This document shows positions 1-9,023 of a stretch of 64,000 nucleotides of DNA, in pieces. The notes beneath the pieces are model-generated. The model saw only the letters and a list, made by a program, of their open reading frames with translations. It was not told where the DNA came from and did no database searches. How positions within the stretch are numbered: position 1 is the stretch's first letter; every line of letters starts with the position of its first letter. The stretch is from an uncultured Flavobacteriaceae bacterium (lineage in GTDB: Bacteria > Bacteroidota > Bacteroidia > Flavobacteriales > Flavobacteriaceae), in the NCBI GenBank assembly GCA_943788695.1, contig CALSRG010000001.1:930001-994000 (forward strand), given 5' to 3'. The translations under genes and the position numbers were made by a program.

Positions 1-177
1 AATGTTTCGTTTTGGATTCCTAAAGAATTGTAAAATTAAGATTAAAAATATAATGACTGCACCTTGAAGTGCGAGTTTAAACAATTGGTGGAGTATATAA
101 TAGTCAATGATCATTACAGCCGTCACAGAAATAACTAAGGCGCTGAAAATGATTTTTTGTCCTTCTTTATGAAACAT
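1..177 (-). CDS. psd: Phosphatidylserine decarboxylase, N-terminal part (cut by window edge)
   Basis: The first 59 residues of a protein run off the left edge of the window. They begin MFHKEGQKII, contain two hydrophobic segments and end in FFRNPKRN. This N-terminal FHKEG ... FFRNP pattern is typical of phosphatidylserine decarboxylase proenzymes, membrane enzymes that convert phosphatidylserine to phosphatidylethanolamine. The catalytic and self-cleavage region lies outside the window, so the assignment rests on the N-terminus and on context. The ATG overlaps the end of cdsA by 11 bp, which suggests translational coupling with the enzyme that makes CDP-diacylglycerol, two steps earlier in the same pathway. 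Confidence 0.8.
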   Translation of the reverse strand, partial: MFHKEGQKIIFSALVISVTAVMIIDYYILHQLFKLALQGAVIIFLILILQFFRNPKRNI

Positions 178-973
178 AATTCATCAGTTTAAAAATAATA
201 GTTGCCCATGGTGCAGCGAAAATTACACCATCTAACCTATCAAACATTCCGCCATGTCCAGGCATGATTTGCCCGCTGTCTTTTAGTCCAGCTTCTCGCT
301 TAAATTTTGATTCGATCAAATCACCTGCAGCAGAGATTAAGGCTATTGTGACTCCGAAAATGATCCATTGAATTGTAGTGAATACTTCTGAATATAAACT
401 CATGATATAACCAGTTATTCCCGCAAAAAACAAGCCTCCAATTAATCCGGAGATGGTTTTTTTTGGAGAAATAGACGGCATTAGCTTTTTACCTCGAATC
501 ATATTTCCTACTGCGAAGGCACCACTATCACTGATCCATATGGTGACAAAGAAGTATAAGGTCACAACGGGGTCAAAATATCCTTGAACCAGTCCTATCA
601 ATGTAATACTTATCAAACCATGCGCTATATAAAAGATACCGTACCTTTTTTGATTTGTGATAGGTTTGCCTAAAGCGAGTTTTTCGAGTAAGAAAAAATG
701 GGCCACGATTGCAGACCCAAGAATAAATATAGTGAGAGGCTCTAAAATTTTCGATTCACCGGACTTGTAGAGGGCTCCAAGGCTTACGATCAAAATAAGA
801 AAATAGAGCAATAACCTGACGGTTTTTACTTTAGCGACTTTGCCGTATTCGGTAATGAGTATAGTCCCAAGTCCAGCGACCAACATGAAAAAAGTAAAAT
901 CCAGTTGAATAGCGCCAATAACCAAAGCAACATAAACTAAACCAGAAATAATTCTATGTATCAAATGTCGCAT
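167..973 (-). CDS. cdsA: Phosphatidate cytidylyltransferase (CDP-diacylglycerol synthase)
   Basis: This 268-residue integral membrane protein makes CDP-diacylglycerol from phosphatidic acid and CTP, the precursor of all phospholipids here. It has several hydrophobic helices, the SDSGAFAVG motif at about 148-156, SPKKTISG at 169-176, and the CdsA family signature near the C-terminus (about 222-248: SKFKR, KDSG, PGHGGMFDRLD). The length is usual for the family. It sits 10 bp downstream of ftsH on the same strand and overlaps psd. The window also carries pssA at about 44.4 kb, so all three steps to phosphatidylethanolamine are present. Confidence 0.95.
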   Translation of the reverse strand: MRHLIHRIISGLVYVALVIGAIQLDFTFFMLVAGLGTILITEYGKVAKVKTVRLLLYFLILIVSLGALYKSGESKILEPLTIFILGSAIVAHFFLLEKLALGKPITNQKRYGIFYIAHGLISITLIGLVQGYFDPVVTLYFFVTIWISDSGAFAVGNMIRGKKLMPSISPKKTISGLIGGLFFAGITGYIMSLYSEVFTTIQWIIFGVTIALISAAGDLIESKFKREAGLKDSGQIMPGHGGMFDRLDGVIFAAPWATIIFKLMNYVS

Positions 974-983
974 GATGGACTAA

Positions 984-2939
984 TTATTCTTCCTCAGAAC
1001 TTTGATTTTGGTCTAACGGAGGCTCTACTTCAAAAGGTCTCTTACCAAAAATGGTTTCCAGATTATCTTTGAAGATGACTTCCTTTTCAAGTAATTCTTC
1101 TGCGAGTAAGATGAGTTTATCTTTGTTTTCTTGAAGAATGTTGATGGCTCTTTGATATTGTCCTTCAATCATATTTGATATTTCACGGTCTATCAATTCC
1201 GCAGTTTGTTCACTATAAGGTTTTGTAAATCCATACTCTGATTGCCCAGAAGAGTCATAGTAGGTAAGGTTTCCGACTTTTTCATTCAAGCCATAAACAG
1301 TAACCATTGCTCTGGCTTGTTTGGTTACTTTTTCAAGATCGCTTAAAGCACCAGTCGAGATCTCGTCAAAAATCACTCTTTCAGCAGCACGACCACCTAG
1401 AGTGGCGCACATTTCGTCAAGCATTTGATCTGGACGCACGATCAATCGTTCTTCTGGTAAATACCATGCTGCACCAAGAGAACGCCCTCTAGGAACAATA
1501 GTTACCTTAACTAATGGCGCTGCATGCTCGAGCATCCAACTTACGACGGCGTGTCCTGCTTCGTGATAGGCTACAGCTTTTTTTTCTGATGCTGTAACAA
1601 TTTTGTTTTTCTTTTCTAATCCGCCAACAATCCGGTCAACAGCATCCAAGAAATCTTGTTTTCCAACTATTTTATTGCCTTTTCTTGCCGCAACGAGCGC
1701 CGCTTCGTTGCAAACATTGGCGATATCAGCACCTGAAAAACCAGGTGTTTGTTTGGATAAAAAGTCAACGTCCATCTTTTCGTCCACTTTTAATGGTCTA
1801 AGATGCACTTCAAAAATCTCTTTTCTTTCTCTAATGTCTGGAAGGTCAACATAAATTTGACGGTCAAATCGCCCTGCACGCATTAAAGCTTTATCAAGAA
1901 CATCGGCACGGTTAGTCGCTGCAACTACAATAACGTTGGTATTGGTGCCAAAGCCATCCATTTCTGTGAGCAATTGATTTAAAGTATTTTCTCGCTCATC
2001 ATTAGATCCAGAAAAATTACTCTTTCCTCTCGCTCTTCCGATGGCATCAATTTCATCAATAAAAATGATAGCGGGCGATTTGTCTTTAGCTTGTTTAAAA
2101 AGATCTCTTACTCGTGAAGCTCCAACACCAACAAACATTTCTACAAAATCAGAACCAGATAGAGAGAAAAAAGGAACTTTAGCTTCCCCGGCAACAGCTT
2201 TTGCCAGAAGAGTTTTTCCAGTTCCTGGGGGTCCTACCAAAAGAGCACCTTTTGGTATCTTACCGCCCAATGCAGTATACTTCCCTGGGTTTTTGAGAAA
2301 ATCTACTATTTCTTGAATCTCTTCTTTGGCACCTTCAAGCCCAGCTACGTCCTTAAATGTGGTTTTGACTTCTGTATTCTCATCAAATAACTTCGCGCGT
2401 GATTTGCCAATATTGAAGATTTGACCTCCAGCACCGCCACCACCTCCTGCGGACATGCGACGCATAATGAATATCCAAACGCCAATGAGCAATATGAATG
2501 GTAAAAAGGAAAGTAATAAATCGCCCCAAACATTTGATTCGGTTGCGAATTTAGGTGTAATCTCTAAGTTTTGCTTAGCTATAATTTCATTTGTTTGATT
2601 TTCAAAGTTTTGCAAATCTCCAAATTCAAATTGATAATTTGGACCACTTGATCCAGGGAATAATTGAGACCCTACGGCATCCTTGTGTATCTCTTTAGTC
2701 TTAGCTTCTTCTGTTAAAAAAACTTTTACAATATGAGTATTTCGAATAATTTCAAGACTTTCGATATCTCCATCGTTCAAAAATTCGAAAAATTGATTTG
2801 GTGTAGTAGACGCACCTTTGGAACTGCTAAGTCCACCAGTAAAAACATTGAATAAGATCATTAAGACAATGGCAATGCCATAGATCCAATAAGGACTAAA
2901 CTTTGGTTTTTTTGCAACAGGTTTTTTATCGCTCTTCAT
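984..2939 (-). CDS. ftsH: ATP-dependent zinc metalloprotease FtsH
   Basis: This is a 651-residue membrane-anchored AAA+ protease that degrades misfolded or regulated membrane and cytosolic proteins. An N-terminal transmembrane segment (about 19-36) is followed by a periplasmic domain, a second transmembrane helix (about 141-159) and a glycine-rich linker. The AAA module has Walker A GPPGTGKT at 236-243, Walker B IFIDEID at about 292-298 and arginine-finger residues near 357-360. The zinc site HEAGH is at 459-463. Every catalytic motif looks intact. It lies between rsfS (8 bp upstream) and cdsA (10 bp downstream), so the four genes from rsfS to psd probably form one operon. Confidence 0.98.
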   Translation of the reverse strand: MKSDKKPVAKKPKFSPYWIYGIAIVLMILFNVFTGGLSSSKGASTTPNQFFEFLNDGDIESLEIIRNTHIVKVFLTEEAKTKEIHKDAVGSQLFPGSSGPNYQFEFGDLQNFENQTNEIIAKQNLEITPKFATESNVWGDLLLSFLPFILLIGVWIFIMRRMSAGGGGGAGGQIFNIGKSRAKLFDENTEVKTTFKDVAGLEGAKEEIQEIVDFLKNPGKYTALGGKIPKGALLVGPPGTGKTLLAKAVAGEAKVPFFSLSGSDFVEMFVGVGASRVRDLFKQAKDKSPAIIFIDEIDAIGRARGKSNFSGSNDERENTLNQLLTEMDGFGTNTNVIVVAATNRADVLDKALMRAGRFDRQIYVDLPDIRERKEIFEVHLRPLKVDEKMDVDFLSKQTPGFSGADIANVCNEAALVAARKGNKIVGKQDFLDAVDRIVGGLEKKNKIVTASEKKAVAYHEAGHAVVSWMLEHAAPLVKVTIVPRGRSLGAAWYLPEERLIVRPDQMLDEMCATLGGRAAERVIFDEISTGALSDLEKVTKQARAMVTVYGLNEKVGNLTYYDSSGQSEYGFTKPYSEQTAELIDREISNMIEGQYQRAINILQENKDKLILLAEELLEKEVIFKDNLETIFGKRPFEVEPPLDQNQSSEEE

Positions 2940-2947
2940 TAATTGTC

Positions 2948-3319
2948 TTAATTATTTAATGTTAATTCTGTAGTAACTGCATCTCCCCAAAGCCCTTCAA
3001 TGTCATAGTATTCACGAATCTTTTTTTGAAACACATGTACTACAATATTTCCGTAATCCATGAGTACCCATTCAGAATTTCCGGTTCCTTCAATATTAAT
3101 TGGCTTATCTTGTATTGCTTTACTCACCTGCTTTCGAATGGAATTCACGATGGCACTAACCTGTGTGTTTGAGGTACCTTCACAGATGATAAAATAATCA
3201 CAAACTGTATTTTCAATCTTCCGGAGGTCCATTAAAATCGTCTCTTGTCCTTTGAGTTCTTCAATACCATGAATGATATGAGAAATTAACAAGTCAGCAC
3301 TCTGATTGGTCTGCGTCAT
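2948..3319 (-). CDS. rsfS: Ribosome silencing factor RsfS (Iojap/YbeB)
   Basis: This 123-residue protein is of the RsfS/Iojap family, whose members bind ribosomal protein uL14 on the 50S subunit and block subunit joining when nutrients are scarce. The conserved core is visible: DYFIICEGTSNTQVSAI in the middle, then the EGTGNSEWVLMDYGNIVVHVF stretch (given here as landmarks EG, W, DYG, VHVF), and a tail with YYDIEGLWGDA. The length matches the family. It is the first gene of the rsfS-ftsH-cdsA-psd run and is divergent from birA. A -7 box lies 19 bp upstream. Confidence 0.95.
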   Translation of the reverse strand: MTQTNQSADLLISHIIHGIEELKGQETILMDLRKIENTVCDYFIICEGTSNTQVSAIVNSIRKQVSKAIQDKPINIEGTGNSEWVLMDYGNIVVHVFQKKIREYYDIEGLWGDAVTTELTLNN

Positions 3320-3338
3320 TTAATTGATTTACTTTGCA

Positions 3339-3346
3339 CAAATGTA
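3339..3346 (-). promoter_or_regulatory. -7 promoter box for rsfS operon
   Basis: TACATTTG on the minus strand matches the Bacteroidota housekeeping -7 consensus TAnnTTTG, 19 nt before the rsfS ATG. I see no clear TTG at the -33 position. Confidence 0.55.
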
Positions 3347-3410
3347 TCACTTTTTTGTTTCTTTAACACCGTTCAGATCATAAGAAAACCTTAATAAAAA
3401 CAACTAACGA

Positions 3411-4142
3411 ATGACTTTTATTCAACTTGACACTGTAGACTCAACAAATGACTACTTGAAGGCAAAGTCTCAAAGCAGTTTTTGCGATGATTTCACTACT
3501 GTTGTGGCACGTGATCAAACCCGAGGGAAAGGTCAGCATGGTCATGCGTGGAAGTCTAATCCAAATCAAAACCTCACATTTTCTATTTTGAAACTTATTG
3601 TTGATATGCCATTGATAGATCAATTTAAGATCAATATGGCAGTGGGATTAGGTATTATTGACGGTTTGTCGATGAGTCAGTCGTCTAAGTTTTATTTGAA
3701 ATGGCCTAATGATATTATCGTTGATGATCTAAAGTTAGGAGGAGTTTTGATAGAAAATATTGTGCAAGGTCAAACTTGGAAGAAGAGTATTATTGGTATT
3801 GGCTTAAATGTAAATCAAACAAACTTCAAATATTTGCCAAAGGCAACTTCCTTAGCTTTGATTGGGGGGAAGTATTTATCGCTTGACGAGTTGTTATTTC
3901 AAATGACTGAATGCATTAAAAGTAAACTAAGTAATATTGAACACCAGTCTTTCGATCATTTAAAAATGGAATATTTAAAAATCCTTTATCGTTGCAACGT
4001 CTGGTCGCGATTCCAATTTGCAGATGGTGCGTTTTTTGAAGGCAAGATCAAAGGCATAACTCATTCAGGTCAATTACATCTCCTCAATCGCAGTGGGCAA
4101 TTCAATGACTACGATTTAAAAACTATAAAATTGATCTATTGA
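3411..4142 (+). CDS. birA: Biotin--[acetyl-CoA-carboxylase] ligase, monofunctional
   Basis: This 243-residue enzyme activates biotin with ATP and attaches it to the carrier domain of biotin-dependent carboxylases. Visible motifs are the STN at 11-13, the biotinyl-AMP loop RGKGQHGHAW at 38-47, KWPND at 97-101 and KLGGVLIE at 108-115, with a small C-terminal beta domain after about 190. There is no N-terminal helix-turn-helix, so unlike Escherichia coli BirA it should not act as a repressor. It is divergent from rsfS and its last 7 bp overlap the convergent SRPBCC gene. Confidence 0.93.
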   Translation: MTFIQLDTVDSTNDYLKAKSQSSFCDDFTTVVARDQTRGKGQHGHAWKSNPNQNLTFSILKLIVDMPLIDQFKINMAVGLGIIDGLSMSQSSKFYLKWPNDIIVDDLKLGGVLIENIVQGQTWKKSIIGIGLNVNQTNFKYLPKATSLALIGGKYLSLDELLFQMTECIKSKLSNIEHQSFDHLKMEYLKILYRCNVWSRFQFADGAFFEGKIKGITHSGQLHLLNRSGQFNDYDLKTIKLIY

Positions 4143-4534
4143 AAAAGTTTAGTAAGCCCGTCCGAGAATTGCGCGAGTAGCTTTGTTAAAGGACCTTTAA
4201 CCATCATAGACATCATCGGATTAATTTTACCTTTAAACGCCAACTGAACCACTGAGCTATTGTTGTCTACAGCAGTTATATTTCCTGTTAAATCAAATTC
4301 AATTGGACTATTTGCAGCTCCAAATACAATTTTTTCCGGCGCTAAGGATTCTTTCTTTTTTAAGGTGATTTCTGGCATGCCTTGGAGTCCAAAAACGAAA
4401 GTGTCTTTATCGATAACTTGAAATTTAGACAAGTTGGCCGGCATTAATTTTTTGAAATTTGATAAATCATTAAAGAAATCAAATACATGCTCGGCCGAGC
4501 GATTTACTACAACTTTCTTTGCTTCAATTTTCAT
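4136..4534 (-). CDS. SRPBCC-superfamily protein
   Basis: This 132-residue cytosolic protein has the START/Bet v 1-like (SRPBCC) pattern. It starts with a beta strand containing VVVNRSAEHVFDFFNDLSNF, continues with alternating strands, and ends in a long amphipathic helix (MMVKGPLTKLLAQFSDGLTK). Such folds bind hydrophobic ligands in a central cavity, and the ligand cannot be read from the sequence. It lies 9 bp downstream of pyrE on the same strand, so it is probably co-transcribed, although no link to pyrimidines is evident. Its 3' end overlaps the end of birA by 7 bp. Confidence 0.75.
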   Translation of the reverse strand: MKIEAKKVVVNRSAEHVFDFFNDLSNFKKLMPANLSKFQVIDKDTFVFGLQGMPEITLKKKESLAPEKIVFGAANSPIEFDLTGNITAVDNNSSVVQLAFKGKINPMMSMMVKGPLTKLLAQFSDGLTKLFQ

Positions 4535-4543
4535 AAAAAATAA

Positions 4544-5188
4544 TTAGTTTGGTTTCCATGATTCGGGAGATTTGTTCCAAGCGAGTAGCAAACCTTCTTG
4601 AGTTTTGGAAATATATTTTGAACTTACCGCAAAATCAATAAGAGTGGCATAGTCACTAAGGGTCCATAAGTCCACTTTGGCTTCCTGAAAATTTTTAGTG
4701 GCTATCGGGAAATTATAGGTAAATACTGCAATCATACCAGCCACATCACAATTTTCGCTCCGAAGAGCTTTTACAGCATTTAAGCTGCTGTTACCCGAGC
4801 TTATCAAGTCTTCAATGACAATAATTTTTTTCTTTGAAGGAACTATGCCTTCTATTTGATTTTGACGGCCGTGTTTTTTGGGTTCAGGCCGCACATAAAC
4901 CATTGGCAAATTAAGCGCTTCAGCCACTAATGCTGCAAATCCAATTGCTCCAGTGGCCACTCCAGCAATACATTCAATGTTTGGATATTTAGAGTCAATA
5001 ATTGCGGCCATACTTTCACTAACTAGCTTTCTCATTTTCGGAAAAGAAAGAATCAACCTATTGTCGCAGTAGATTGGAGATTGCCATCCTGAGGCCCATT
5101 GAAACGGGTTTTCTGTATTTAATTTGATAGCCTTTATAGTTAACAATTCTTGAGCGATCGCTTCAGCAGTTTTTTTATCAAAAATCAT
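4544..5188 (-). CDS. pyrE: Orotate phosphoribosyltransferase
   Basis: This 214-residue enzyme joins orotate to PRPP to give OMP, the fifth step of UMP synthesis. The PRPP-binding motif VIEDLISSGNSS is at about 124-135, and the flexible-loop segment YVRPEPKKHG is at 98-107. Length and motif order are typical. PyrD, the preceding enzyme of the pathway, is at 62.1 kb. The -7 box lies only 4 nt upstream of the ATG, so the transcript may be leaderless. Confidence 0.95.
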   Translation of the reverse strand: MIFDKKTAEAIAQELLTIKAIKLNTENPFQWASGWQSPIYCDNRLILSFPKMRKLVSESMAAIIDSKYPNIECIAGVATGAIGFAALVAEALNLPMVYVRPEPKKHGRQNQIEGIVPSKKKIIVIEDLISSGNSSLNAVKALRSENCDVAGMIAVFTYNFPIATKNFQEAKVDLWTLSDYATLIDFAVSSKYISKTQEGLLLAWNKSPESWKPN

Positions 5189-5192
5189 TTGG

Positions 5193-5200
5193 CAAAAGTA
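5193..5200 (-). promoter_or_regulatory. -7 promoter box for pyrE, 4 nt before the ATG
   Basis: TACTTTTG on the minus strand is a full match to TAnnTTTG. Only CCAA separates it from the pyrE ATG, which would place the transcription start at or within a few bases of the start codon. Confidence 0.6.
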
Positions 5201-5241
5201 TAGAAAATTTTTATAGATTTAAACCTATCCAATTGCATTGC

Positions 5242-5847
5242 ATGAGAATCCCAATTTATCTGAGTGAGAAGATCATTTATCTAACCGATGACCCTCAAAT
5301 TAAAGATGCTAAAAACAGCTTTTCTTTAAAAGAAGTAACGCTCAAATTCATTCTAAAAAGGTTAAAGGATCCTGATGTAATTGAGTTGTTTTTGTACCAT
5401 CACAACTCAAATAAATTATTGCTAAACTTTCGAAAGAAGATCAAAACAGTTATAGCTGGGGGTGGCAAGGTCATTAACACAGACGGCGATGTTTTGTTTA
5501 TTTATCGCAATGGCAAATGGGATCTTCCAAAAGGCCGAATAGAGAAGGATGAAACCATTGAGGAAGGTGCTATGAGAGAAGTAAAGGAAGAGACTGGTGT
5601 AAAAAAACTTAAATTGATTGGCCCAATTGGTCAAACGTATCATTTGTTTAAACGCAATAGCGAAACCAAATTGAAGATCACCCATTGGTTTGATATGAGT
5701 TCAACCTACAGTGGAAAATTGAGTCCAGAAGAAAATGAAGGTATTACTAAGGTAAAATGGCTCAATGCAGATAAAATTCAAAAAGTTTCAAAAAAATCCT
5801 ATGCTAACATCAGAAGTTTGTTGACTGAAAAGATCAATGCTATATGA
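5242..5847 (+). CDS. Nudix hydrolase family protein
   Basis: This protein of about 201 residues has a complete Nudix box at roughly 98-120 (G-x5-E-x7-REVKEETGV), the metal-binding site for cleaving nucleoside-diphosphate-linked compounds. It is preceded by the strand GDVLFIYRNGKWDLPKG. The first 65 residues are an extra N-terminal region that I do not recognise. The reading frame opens at a TTG 9 bp upstream, but the ATG at 5242 is the better start. The substrate cannot be predicted. It is divergent from pyrE and convergent with coaD (6 bp gap). Confidence 0.85.
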   Translation: MRIPIYLSEKIIYLTDDPQIKDAKNSFSLKEVTLKFILKRLKDPDVIELFLYHHNSNKLLLNFRKKIKTVIAGGGKVINTDGDVLFIYRNGKWDLPKGRIEKDETIEEGAMREVKEETGVKKLKLIGPIGQTYHLFKRNSETKLKITHWFDMSSTYSGKLSPEENEGITKVKWLNADKIQKVSKKSYANIRSLLTEKINAI

Positions 5848-5853
5848 TAGTTT

Positions 5854-6291
5854 CTAAGGCACAAAATTTTGGTAATCGCCCTTATTTTTGATGATTTCAC
5901 GAACAATAGAAGAAGAAATATGTGAGGTGATAGGCGAGGATAATAAAAATACAGTTTCCACATTTGTCATAGCCTGATTGACGTTAGCAATAGATTTTTC
6001 AAATTCAAAATCTGTAGTGTTACGTAAACCTCTTAAAATGACAGATACATTTAAAGTATCACATAAATCAACAGTCAAGCCTTGATAGGACTGTACCGTG
6101 ATCCGACTATCATCCTTAAATGCCGTTGTTATAAACTTGAGCCTTTCCTCGAGACTAAACATGTTAGTTTTACTCGAGTTTTCTCCAACCGCAATGATTA
6201 TTTCATCAAACATGTGTAATCCTCGATTAATAATGTCCACATGACCAATGGTGATGGGGTCAAATGATCCTGGGAAAATGGCTTTTTTCAT
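5854..6291 (-). CDS. coaD: Phosphopantetheine adenylyltransferase
   Basis: This 145-residue enzyme transfers AMP to 4'-phosphopantetheine, the penultimate step of coenzyme A synthesis. The nucleotidyltransferase TxGH motif is at 14-17 inside GSFDPITIGH, RGLR is at 87-90, and the C-terminal ISSSIVRE is at 125-132. It is slightly shorter at the C-terminus than the usual 155-160 residues, but all catalytic motifs are present. Its ATG overlaps the ddl stop codon (ATGA), so the two genes are translationally coupled. Confidence 0.95.
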   Translation of the reverse strand: MKKAIFPGSFDPITIGHVDIINRGLHMFDEIIIAVGENSSKTNMFSLEERLKFITTAFKDDSRITVQSYQGLTVDLCDTLNVSVILRGLRNTTDFEFEKSIANVNQAMTNVETVFLLSSPITSHISSSIVREIIKNKGDYQNFVP

Positions 6292-7283
6292 CTGTTTAGT
6301 TTTTTTACCTTTTGAAGTGCTTCTTGAACGGCGTTTCCAAAAAGCTCTGTTAATCCAATTCCGGCCGCATCGGCTTGCTGAGGCAGTATGCTTTCTTTAG
6401 TTAGGCCTGGGACTGTATTTATCTCGAGGAAATGAGGAATACCATCTTGAATTATAAACTCACTTCTTGAAAACCCACTTAAACTAAGGTGTTTGAAAAT
6501 TTTTATAGCCAAATTATGAACTTTAGCGGTTAACTCTGCCGATATCCTGGCTGGTGTTATCTCTTGTGATTGGCCAAGGTATTTGGCTTGAAAATCAAAA
6601 AATTCATTATCGGTAATTATTTCTGTAATCGGTAAGGCCAAGATATCTCCTTGATAGGTAATAACGCCAACAGAAACTTCTGTACCTTTCAAACATGATT
6701 CGATCAAAATGTTGTCATCTACATCAAAGGCTGTTTCTATGGCTTTTTGGAGTTGGGCTTTTTCGGTCACCTTACTAACACCGTAGCTGCTCCCCGCACA
6801 GTTTGCCTTTACAAAACATGGTAAGCCTACTTTTGATAAAATGTTGTCGAGATTAATGAAATCACCTCGATTTAATAAAAATGATGTCGCACAAGGAATA
6901 TCAATTTCCTTCAAAACACTTAAGGTGTCACGTTTGTTGAAGGTTAGTGCCGATTGGTAGGCACCGCAACCAGTGTAAGGCATCTCAATCATGTCGAGGT
7001 AAGACTGTAAAACACCATTTTCTCCTGGATTACCATGAATGGCTATGAACACACAATCGGGCTTGATGACTTTTGTATCAGTATGAATACTTAGATCAGA
7101 TTTATCTATCGTACATGCTTGGCCCAACTCATCAAAGCATGTCCATCCATCTTCCGAAATGATCACCTTAAATTTTTGGTAAATATTACCGTCTAAAGAA
7201 TCAAAAACAACTTGACCACTCTTTAATGAAATGCTATGTTCAGCGGAAAATCCGCCCATAAAAATTGCAATCTTTTGTTTCAT
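6288..7283 (-). CDS. ddl: D-alanine--D-alanine ligase
   Basis: This ATP-grasp enzyme of about 331 residues makes the D-Ala-D-Ala dipeptide of peptidoglycan. It begins MKQKIAIFMGGFSAEHSISL, the usual Ddl N-terminus, which is why I choose this ATG over one 21 bp upstream. Other landmarks are HGNPGENG (about 83-90), the ATP-binding segment FVKANCAGSSYGVSK and the C-terminal EINTVPGLT (about 287-295). It overlaps coaD by 4 bp. A PASTA-domain gene is divergent, an arrangement known from other flavobacteria. Confidence 0.95.
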   Translation of the reverse strand: MKQKIAIFMGGFSAEHSISLKSGQVVFDSLDGNIYQKFKVIISEDGWTCFDELGQACTIDKSDLSIHTDTKVIKPDCVFIAIHGNPGENGVLQSYLDMIEMPYTGCGAYQSALTFNKRDTLSVLKEIDIPCATSFLLNRGDFINLDNILSKVGLPCFVKANCAGSSYGVSKVTEKAQLQKAIETAFDVDDNILIESCLKGTEVSVGVITYQGDILALPITEIITDNEFFDFQAKYLGQSQEITPARISAELTAKVHNLAIKIFKHLSLSGFSRSEFIIQDGIPHFLEINTVPGLTKESILPQQADAAGIGLTELFGNAVQEALQKVKKLNR

Positions 7284-7306
7284 ATGAATACTATGCATTC
7301 TCATGG

Positions 7307-7314
7307 TAAAAGTA
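7307..7314 (-). promoter_or_regulatory. Probable -7 box for ddl-coaD
   Basis: TACTTTTA on the minus strand matches seven of eight positions of TAnnTTTG (final A for G). It lies 23 nt before the preferred ddl ATG and 2 nt before the alternative upstream ATG. Confidence 0.35.
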
Positions 7315-7368
7315 CCAATATTTTTATTAAGTTCGTGCTACAGGAAATAGCTTTACAAATTCATTTCA

Positions 7369-7938
7369 ATGGTTTCTTTTATACGTTTTATATTTAGCAA
7401 AGGGTTTGTGCGACAGCTTGCGCTTATGGGCGCAGTTATTCTGGTATTGGTTGTTATAGCTACTCAGTGGTTAAAACATTATACCCGTCACAATGAATTT
7501 ATAGTTGTTCCTGATGTTGTTGGTATGAGTCTTGATGAAGCTCAGTCAGTCATCGAATCTAAAAATCTGATTTTTTTGGTTCAAGACTCAACCCACTATA
7601 ACCCCAATTACCCTAAGCGTTCAATTCTCGAACAATTGCCGTTAGCCAATTCTAAGGTCAAAGAGAATAGAAAAATTTATCTGATGGTGAATTTGTCCGG
7701 ATACAAAAAAATTAGAGTGCCCAATATTGTGCGGCAAACTTTTCGTCAAGCAGAAAAGTCTTTGAAAGCCTCCGGATTTCAAATTGGTGATACCATTTAC
7801 AGAAACGATATTGGAAAAGATGAGGTCATTTCCTTACTATCAAAACAAAAACCGATTGAGCCAGGAGAGTTGCTTGAAGAGAATTCTAAAATCACCTTAA
7901 TTCTAGGGAATGGTAATGAAGGACAAGAGAATCTATGA
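7369..7938 (+). CDS. Membrane-anchored PASTA-domain protein
   Basis: This is a 189-residue protein with one transmembrane helix at about 17-34 and two periplasmic PASTA domains, roughly 44-109 (VPDVVGMSLDEAQ start) and 114-180 (VPNIVRQTFRQAEK start). PASTA domains occur in penicillin-binding proteins and Ser/Thr kinases and can bind muropeptides. No kinase or transpeptidase domain is attached here. Its location beside ddl fits a cell-wall role, which is inference. The stop overlaps the rluD start by 4 bp. Confidence 0.85.
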   Translation: MVSFIRFIFSKGFVRQLALMGAVILVLVVIATQWLKHYTRHNEFIVVPDVVGMSLDEAQSVIESKNLIFLVQDSTHYNPNYPKRSILEQLPLANSKVKENRKIYLMVNLSGYKKIRVPNIVRQTFRQAEKSLKASGFQIGDTIYRNDIGKDEVISLLSKQKPIEPGELLEENSKITLILGNGNEGQENL

Positions 7939-8969
7939 AAGTGAATAACGAAGTTTTATTAGAAGATGATGACTTATTTGAGCACCATTCGTTCATAGCA
8001 GCCCAAAGCCAGTCGCCTTTGAGGGTAGACAAATTTATTATGAATTTTGTCGAAAATGCTTCTCGAAATAAGATTCAAGCCGCAGCTAAAGAGGGTGCAA
8101 TATTTGTAAATGATGTGGTGGTTAAGTCCAATTATAAAGTAAAGCCAGGAGATAGGGTTCAAGTGATGTTTGCTCATCCGCCATATGAAAATCTATTAGT
8201 TCCAGAGGATATTCCACTTGATATTGTGTTTGAAGACGATCATCTAATGGTGGTGAACAAACCTGCTGGTATGGTGGTTCATCCAGGACATGGTAATTAC
8301 TCAGGTACCCTTATAAATGCCTTGCTCTATCATTTTAAGGGGCTGCCATTAAACTCCGATAACCGCCCAGGATTGGTACATCGTATCGATAAAGATACCA
8401 GTGGTTTACTAGTAATAGCGAAAACAGAGGCTGCCATGACACATCTTGCCCGTCAATTTTTTGATAAGAGTTCGGAACGGACATACACAGCATTGGTATG
8501 GGGCGCCGTTTCAGAAGAAAAAGGTACGATCGTAGGAAATATTGGCCGACATCCCAAAAATAGACTTCAAAATACTGTTTTTTTAGATGATGATGCCGAT
8601 AAAGGAAAACCTGCAATTACGCATTATCAAATTCAAGAAAAGTTAGGTTATGTTACTTTACTCACATGTAAATTGGAAACCGGTAGAACGCATCAGATTA
8701 GAGTGCATATGAAACATATAGGTCATACCTTATTTAATGATGCTCGGTATGGAGGTGATGTGGTTCTTAAAGGAACTACGTTTTCGAAATACAAACAGTT
8801 TGTTCAAAATTGTTTCAACGTGTTGCCACGTCAAGGTCTTCACGCTCAAACTTTAGGCTTTACGCACCCAGATACAGGTGAATACATGTCTTTTACGACG
8901 CCATTGCCAGAGGATATGGCATGTTGTATTGAGAAATGGAGAGGCTATGCCACTCACGCACAGATGTAA
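7935..8969 (+). CDS. rluD: RluA/RluD-family 23S rRNA pseudouridine synthase
   Basis: This 344-residue protein has an N-terminal S4-like RNA-binding region (about 28-80), then the pseudouridine synthase domain. The catalytic aspartate is D152 in HRIDKDTSGLLV (149-160), and the GRTHQIRVH motif follows near 249. The family isomerises specific uridines in 23S rRNA. RluD is the best guess from length and domain order, but the exact target (RluC or RluD type) cannot be read from sequence alone. It overlaps the PASTA gene by 4 bp, so it is in the same operon. Confidence 0.88.
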   Translation: MKVNNEVLLEDDDLFEHHSFIAAQSQSPLRVDKFIMNFVENASRNKIQAAAKEGAIFVNDVVVKSNYKVKPGDRVQVMFAHPPYENLLVPEDIPLDIVFEDDHLMVVNKPAGMVVHPGHGNYSGTLINALLYHFKGLPLNSDNRPGLVHRIDKDTSGLLVIAKTEAAMTHLARQFFDKSSERTYTALVWGAVSEEKGTIVGNIGRHPKNRLQNTVFLDDDADKGKPAITHYQIQEKLGYVTLLTCKLETGRTHQIRVHMKHIGHTLFNDARYGGDVVLKGTTFSKYKQFVQNCFNVLPRQGLHAQTLGFTHPDTGEYMSFTTPLPEDMACCIEKWRGYATHAQM

Positions 8970-8999
8970 AGTCATTTTTTCTGTATCTGCTGGATTGGT

Positions 9000-9007
9000 T
9001 ATTTTTG
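9000..9007 (+). promoter_or_regulatory. -7 promoter box for yaaA
   Basis: TATTTTTG is a full TAnnTTTG match 16 nt before the yaaA ATG. No TTG stands at the usual -33 distance. Confidence 0.5.
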
Positions 9008-9023
9008 TTAAAAATTATTTGAT

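Noticed and set aside
1307-2316. Several plus-strand frames of 60-91 codons inside ftsH
   Set aside because: They are antisense to strongly conserved FtsH motifs and have skewed compositions typical of shadow frames.
5854-6291. Short CoaD (145 residues) as a truncated gene
   Set aside because: TxGH, RGLR and ISSSIVRE are all present; only a few C-terminal residues are missing relative to the usual length.
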